Shown here piece by piece: positions 60,401-64,000 of a DNA stretch of 64,000 nt (position 1 is the stretch's first letter; every line of letters begins with the position of its first letter). Location of the stretch: assembly GCA_027886175.1 (NCBI GenBank), contig JAJNNQ010000026.1, positions 20,614,001-20,678,000 of the forward strand, read 5' to 3'. The position numbers were made by a program, and so were the translations under genes. Source of the stretch: Phylloscopus collybita. Lineage: Eukaryota; Chordata; Aves; Passeriformes; Phylloscopidae. The notes beneath the pieces were generated by a model. That model made no database searches. It saw nothing but the letters and a program-made list of their open reading frames with translations, and was not told the DNA's origin.

Positions 60401-61776
60401 AGAACACGAAAGATAAGATGCACTTTAATAAATGTTCACCAACACCAGCATGTCTTTAATTCATGGCTTGAAAGTGTAGCCTATAACCTTTCAGAGAGGC
60501 TGTTTAGATTCTGTAATGGTCTAAAAAGTACCAATGTTCTTAATGGACAGTGTCTTGGGTGAAGCTAATGTCACTGGTGCAGATCCCCACCACATATATC
60601 AATTTGGGATCCCTGACATCAGTGTCCTTTATTATTGTGATGTTGTCCTTCACTTCTGGAAAGCAGAAAACTGCTGTGGGATACACCTGTTCCTCCAAAA
60701 GCCATATGCACTGCCAGCCCCTTTGGATTGATGACTCTCTGCATCTTCTGTCTTGACTGGATCAGCTGGGAGGCCCTTATGGGCTTTTCTGAGGTTTTTC
60801 TTGCTTTAGACAAGCAGGATTTCTCAGTTTCCCACTCCCTCCCTGTGTCCCCTCTTCCAGTTTGCTCTTGCAGGTTCTTTGTTCAGATGTCTGATTCAGC
60901 ACCTGGTGGTGACTCGATACCTCCAGATGTGACGATAACGATCCGGTTCTCCTACTTCTGATCATGACAATTTGCCAGCCCCTTTCTTTGTTTCTCGTGT
61001 CTCCTGGACAACACATCTCCATTGCCAAAGCTTGAAAGATTTGCCATAATGCTGGCCAGCTCAAGGAAACTTCAGAAGAGCACTCGTATTTCTGATCTTT
61101 TGTGAGATGATCAGATTTTTCTTTAAATTCTCTCTGTAGATCTTGTAGCTCCCACTTCAAGATAACCACAGGTAAGGAAAAAATATGATGTGGTAGAGGT
61201 ATAAAAACTGGTAATGCTCTTCCCATCCTGATCACTGCATTTATAGAAAAAAGCTCTCAAACTACCAGAGAAAAACCTCCTATATGAGATGTCTGTGTTC
61301 AAACTTTATCTTTTTTCAAGAGCTGTTTGGTTCAAATAGACACTTTACATTTTGAGTACAAGTTCTTCTATTTCTAAAAGATATACAAGAAGTCTTAACA
61401 GTGGTTGGCAATGATAGAGAGTGAGAAACTGATACTATTAAGGTCCTCTGAAAAAAATGTTTTGAAAGGGATTAAAAGATAATTATAATGAGGATTAAGA
61501 AAAGATTTTCTTTTTTTAAATTCAATGCTTAATTCTCCAGAAATAATAAAAAATACAGACAAAAGACATTTATACTGCATATAAGCTTAGCTATGAAAAA
61601 TATGCCTACCTTATTTTTATGGTATTTCAGCTTTTGTTCTGGAGCTTTCAGTTTGTTTTTTTAACTACAAAGACAAGCCTTTTATTGTTGTTTAGCACAT
61701 AAATGTACTTTATGTTGTTATGATCCACAAAGCAAAGAACTGACAAAGCTGGGTCTTTGACTGTAAAATAACTGGA
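60401..61776 (-). other. Unassigned; possible CR1 ORF1 remnant
   Basis: On the minus strand an open frame (60777-61235, 152 codons) lies just upstream, in element orientation, of the ancient CR1. Its N-terminal part, ELQDLQREFKEKSDHLTKD, looks like a coiled coil. The stretch RGWQIVMIRSRR loosely recalls the W-Q-V-V segment of CR1 ORF1 proteins. Position, strand and motif order fit an ORF1 remnant of the same element, but the similarity is weak and the join to ORF2 (60400-60780) is not recognisable. Chance is the main alternative. The rest, 61240-61776, is AT-rich unique DNA. Confidence 0.3.
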
Positions 61777-61890
61777 AAGCATTGTGGGCCCTGTTCTGCT
61801 CTTACAGCTTAATTAGTGCAGTAATGGGACCTAATTCTGCTCCCATTGAAGTCAACTGGATTTTCACTGTTAACTTTTATGAGAGTTAAG
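61777..61890. repeat. Ancient amniote palindromic repeat (decayed)
   Basis: GGGCCCTGTTCTGCTC (61787 on) and GGGACCTAATTCTGCTCCCATTGAAGTCA (61826 on) match a repeat common in turtle, crocodilian and bird genomes with the wording 'GGCCTGATTCTGCTCCCATTGAAGTCAATGG'. The arm CTCCCATTGAAGTCA (61840-61854) is answered by its decayed inverted copy TTAACTTTTATGAGAG (61870-61885), so the palindromic layout is visible. It is probably a MITE-like or other short non-autonomous element. I cannot give its catalogue name. Confidence 0.5.
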
Positions 61891-61940
61891 GTCAGAAAAT
61901 ATATTGCATGGAACTAAATACCTGACAGGTTGGGTGTTGT

Positions 61941-62010
61941 TCCTTTTTTTTTTTTCTTTTTCTTTTTTTTTTTTTCTTTTTCTTTTTCTTTTTTTTTTTT
62001 TTTTTTTTCC
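61941..62010 (-). repeat. T/C pyrimidine tract, 70 nt
   Basis: TTTTTC-type units grade into a 23-nt T run. All bases from about 61941 to 62010 are pyrimidines on the plus strand. Such tracts are slippage-prone and can be poorly assembled. Confidence 0.93.
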
Positions 62011-63160
62011 TTAAAGGGCTAATTCTTCACACTGAATTGCTGGGAGCTACAATGGAAATGGAGAATGAGTTGCTTCAGCCTTTATTGGCAGTGCCATGGT
62101 TTTGATCTGTATTACAAAGGAACACTGAACATGAAGAGGCCTGGTGGCTTTGAAAACCAGCCCCAGAGTGGCTGGGAACATATTTTGCCCCACATCCCAC
62201 CCACTTTCAGTCCATACAGCTGCCTCACAAACAGTTTACTCTTGGACTGTTTGGATGCACCTGGGAGCATCCTAGCCCACAGAGCAGGCTCAGGCAAGCA
62301 CAATCCCTGCAGCTGCTGTAGAGAGCACACCTTGAGCCCAGGCAGAGGCTGTGCTTACAGACTCCCAGTAGGGAAAACAGTCAAGTCTGCTCTTGAGGGT
62401 GGTGTTGGCATAGTCAATATTGTCTCTAGAGATTTCTGGGGATCTCTGAGTGCTCTCTGTGACCTAGTTCAGTTTCTGCTGCACCACTGTTTGCCCATAG
62501 CATTACCCTGGTGTGGGTGGAAAGAAAAACATGTTGTCTGCCAGGTACAGCTGTTGGAAAGGGATAGGCCCTCCCTGCTCTGAGAGGAGCATGCCTGCAT
62601 ACTTATAGGAGAGGCCATAAGGAGAAGAGTAGAGCTGGGCTGTGCAGCAATTAAGGGCTAAAGCTGCAGCTAGCACAGATCAGCCATGCTCTGGGGATGT
62701 TAGTGATGCTATCTCGCCTGTGCCAGCTGAGGATCTGGCTTCTGGCATCCTTCTTGTCTGTCATAAAGGCAGAAAATGCAACATAGCAGTGAGCAAAAGA
62801 ATAAGAAAGGTTTTTGTTAACAGCAAGGGTTAGAGAGCTGTATCAGTTTCTTCAATCGCTGACAGAGTCCCTGCTGCTGGCCTCATCACCTGCCTGTTTC
62901 AGGCAATCTCTTCTCTAGGCTGCCTTAGCCATCTGGTAAGATTACAAACAGAACAAAGCAGCAGCAAAGGAGAAGAAGGAGTAAGGGCAGAGGGAGCTCG
63001 TTCATCCTGCCTCCCCCTTATGCCTCCTTTTCATCCTCTGAATGTGTAAATCCTGGCTGTGGCCAAGCTCCTAACAAACTGTGTGTGCAGAGGTAGCCAA
63101 GGCCATTTGATTCAGCTCTATTGGAAATCTGATTTCTCGTTGGTTTTACACAAAGGTCTA
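62011..63160. other. Unique non-coding DNA
   Basis: No gene recognised. A 172-codon open frame at 62065-62583 on the plus strand is opposed by minus-strand open frames and shows no known domain. Confidence 0.5.
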
Positions 63161-63321
63161 TTAATTAGGGCTGATAGAGCTTAGTAAAAAAATCTGCTTG
63201 GCTAGCAAGGGCACTCTCTCGTTTTCTCGTGCTTTTCTTAGATCTTGCCAAGATCTCAAAAATAGAGGGAGCTTAATTACAGTCAGTGGATTAATCTCTA
63301 AGGGAAAGAAATTGTAATTAG
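63161..63321. promoter_or_regulatory. Cluster of homeodomain-type TAAT sites
   Basis: Four TAAT-core sites lie within 161 bp: TTAATTAG (63161-63168), TTAATTA (63273-63279), GGATTAATC (63288-63296, an OTX/PITX-like GGATTA overlapping a TAAT) and GTAATTAG (63314-63321). Between them is a palindrome AGATCTTG-C-CAAGATCT (63240-63256). No repeat is recognised here. Clusters like this are common in developmental enhancers, but AT-rich DNA also yields them by chance. Confidence 0.33.
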
Positions 63322-64000
63322 CTCTTTGAAATGTGCCACTTTTTCTTCTGGGCTTTCAGAGTTTGTCATTGTGTCTGTCTGTCCTTCTGTAGGACTAGAA
63401 AAAAGATAATTCTGCGTAGCTTTTATGCTCATTTTCCACCCCAAGCCAGAGATGCAAATGGCAAACTGACTTCATAAACATTTCCAGTTGATTATGAAAA
63501 AACTTGTTTCTTCAGTTTTTCTTTTAAGTCCTGCTTGCTGCTTCCAGTGGAGCAATGCTCTGAAGCAGTGGTCACTTTGGGTGCTGCAGCCAAGGCTGCA
63601 AAAGGCTTTTTGGTGTCTCTTTGGACTTTGTCTCTTTCCCCTTCATGAGAGGAACAATCAAAGCCTGGGGTTTGACTGTGCCATTTCGAGCTGTTCATGT
63701 GATGGCATGAGTTGTAACCGCCTGTCAGTGATCGATGGGAAGGCAATAAACCCAGAGCCTCGTAGTCTATCATTTATGTTCGTGTTCAAGTAGGTTTGAA
63801 GGTGAACAGGGGTGTTGGGGAGAAAATCTAAAGCCAGAACAAGGCATTGCAAGAGATTTCGGTGAATTCCCATTTCTCACGCATGGGAATTAGGCATAGG
63901 TTTAAAAATCACCTTGATAAATGACAATGTGTCCAGCAAAGACACAGCAAGCACTCTGATTTATAACAGTCATTGCATGCAGTCATGTTCCTGATACACA
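63322..64000. other. Unique non-coding DNA
   Basis: No gene recognised. The 101-codon plus-strand open frame (63488-63793) and its minus-strand counterpart (63492-63773) cover the same interval and have no known motif. Confidence 0.5.

Noticed and set aside
62065..62583. 172-codon open frame
   Set aside because: It is overlapped by minus-strand open frames. Its cysteine- and proline-rich composition matches no domain I know.
1..64000. Endogenous retrovirus or solo LTR
   Set aside because: I looked for TG...CA-bounded LTRs with a polyadenylation signal, primer-binding sites, and gag/pol peptide motifs, and recognised none. A diverged solo LTR could be missed by eye.
1..64000. Bacterial-type systems (operons, CRISPR, toxin-antitoxin, phage)
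   Set aside because: CR1 LINEs, microsatellites and lack of coding density show vertebrate nuclear DNA. No regularly spaced repeats or gene clusters exist.

Overview
The window looks like non-coding nuclear DNA from a bird. The strongest evidence is a set of CR1 (chicken repeat 1) LINE retrotransposon copies. One at 471-881 ends in the terminal octamer repeats typical of avian CR1 (ATTCTATG / ATTCTGTG / ATTCTATG, 858-881). Other copies are far more decayed and resemble CR1 lineages shared by birds, crocodilians and turtles. Other supporting traits are an ancient amniote palindromic repeat at about 61.78-61.89 kb, a MIR-like relic near 20.1 kb, and many short A- or T-rich simple repeats. The species cannot be told from the sequence. 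Family calls rest on recognition by eye against consensus sequences remembered from these families; no alignment or database search was run.

I find no convincing protein-coding exon, tRNA, rRNA, known microRNA, endogenous retrovirus, CRISPR array or bacterial-type operon. Most open frames are short, overlap open frames on both strands, often lack an ATG, and match no protein I recognise; the exceptions are LINE remnants. The window is best read as a gene desert or the inside of a very large intron.

Layout. 0.47-0.88 kb: CR1 3' end (+). 0.9-20 kb: mostly unique sequence with microsatellites, a perfect 15-bp hairpin at 2984-3018, a possible conserved block at 8.1-8.56 kb and a GC-rich islet near 15 kb. 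20.04-20.16 kb: MIR-like relic. 20.48 kb: a 12-bp-arm palindrome. 21.26-22.15 kb: ancient CR1 (-). 22.6 kb: (TGC)7. 24-39 kb: unique sequence with several candidate regulatory blocks (24.4, 29.5, 32.8 and 38.6-39.2 kb, the last holding two POU octamers), a 44-nt poly-T and a GC-rich interval at 37.3-38.1 kb with the longest open frame. 40.66-41.71 kb: ancient CR1 (+) with a decayed reverse-transcriptase box. 45.0 and 53.1 kb: CR1 scraps (-). 57.20-57.80 kb: younger CR1 3' end (+). 58.60-60.40 kb: long ancient CR1 (-), perhaps with an ORF1 remnant at 60.8-61.2 kb. 61.94-62.01 kb: pyrimidine tract. 63.16-63.32 kb: a cluster of homeodomain-type TAAT sites.

No genes act together here. The functional content, if any, is probably long-range regulatory DNA between LINE relics of at least two ages. 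I looked for a novel system and did not find one. The items most worth checking are the octamer block at 38.6-39.2 kb, the TAAT cluster at 63.2-63.3 kb, the CpG-retaining block at 29.5-29.9 kb and the ancient CR1 copies.
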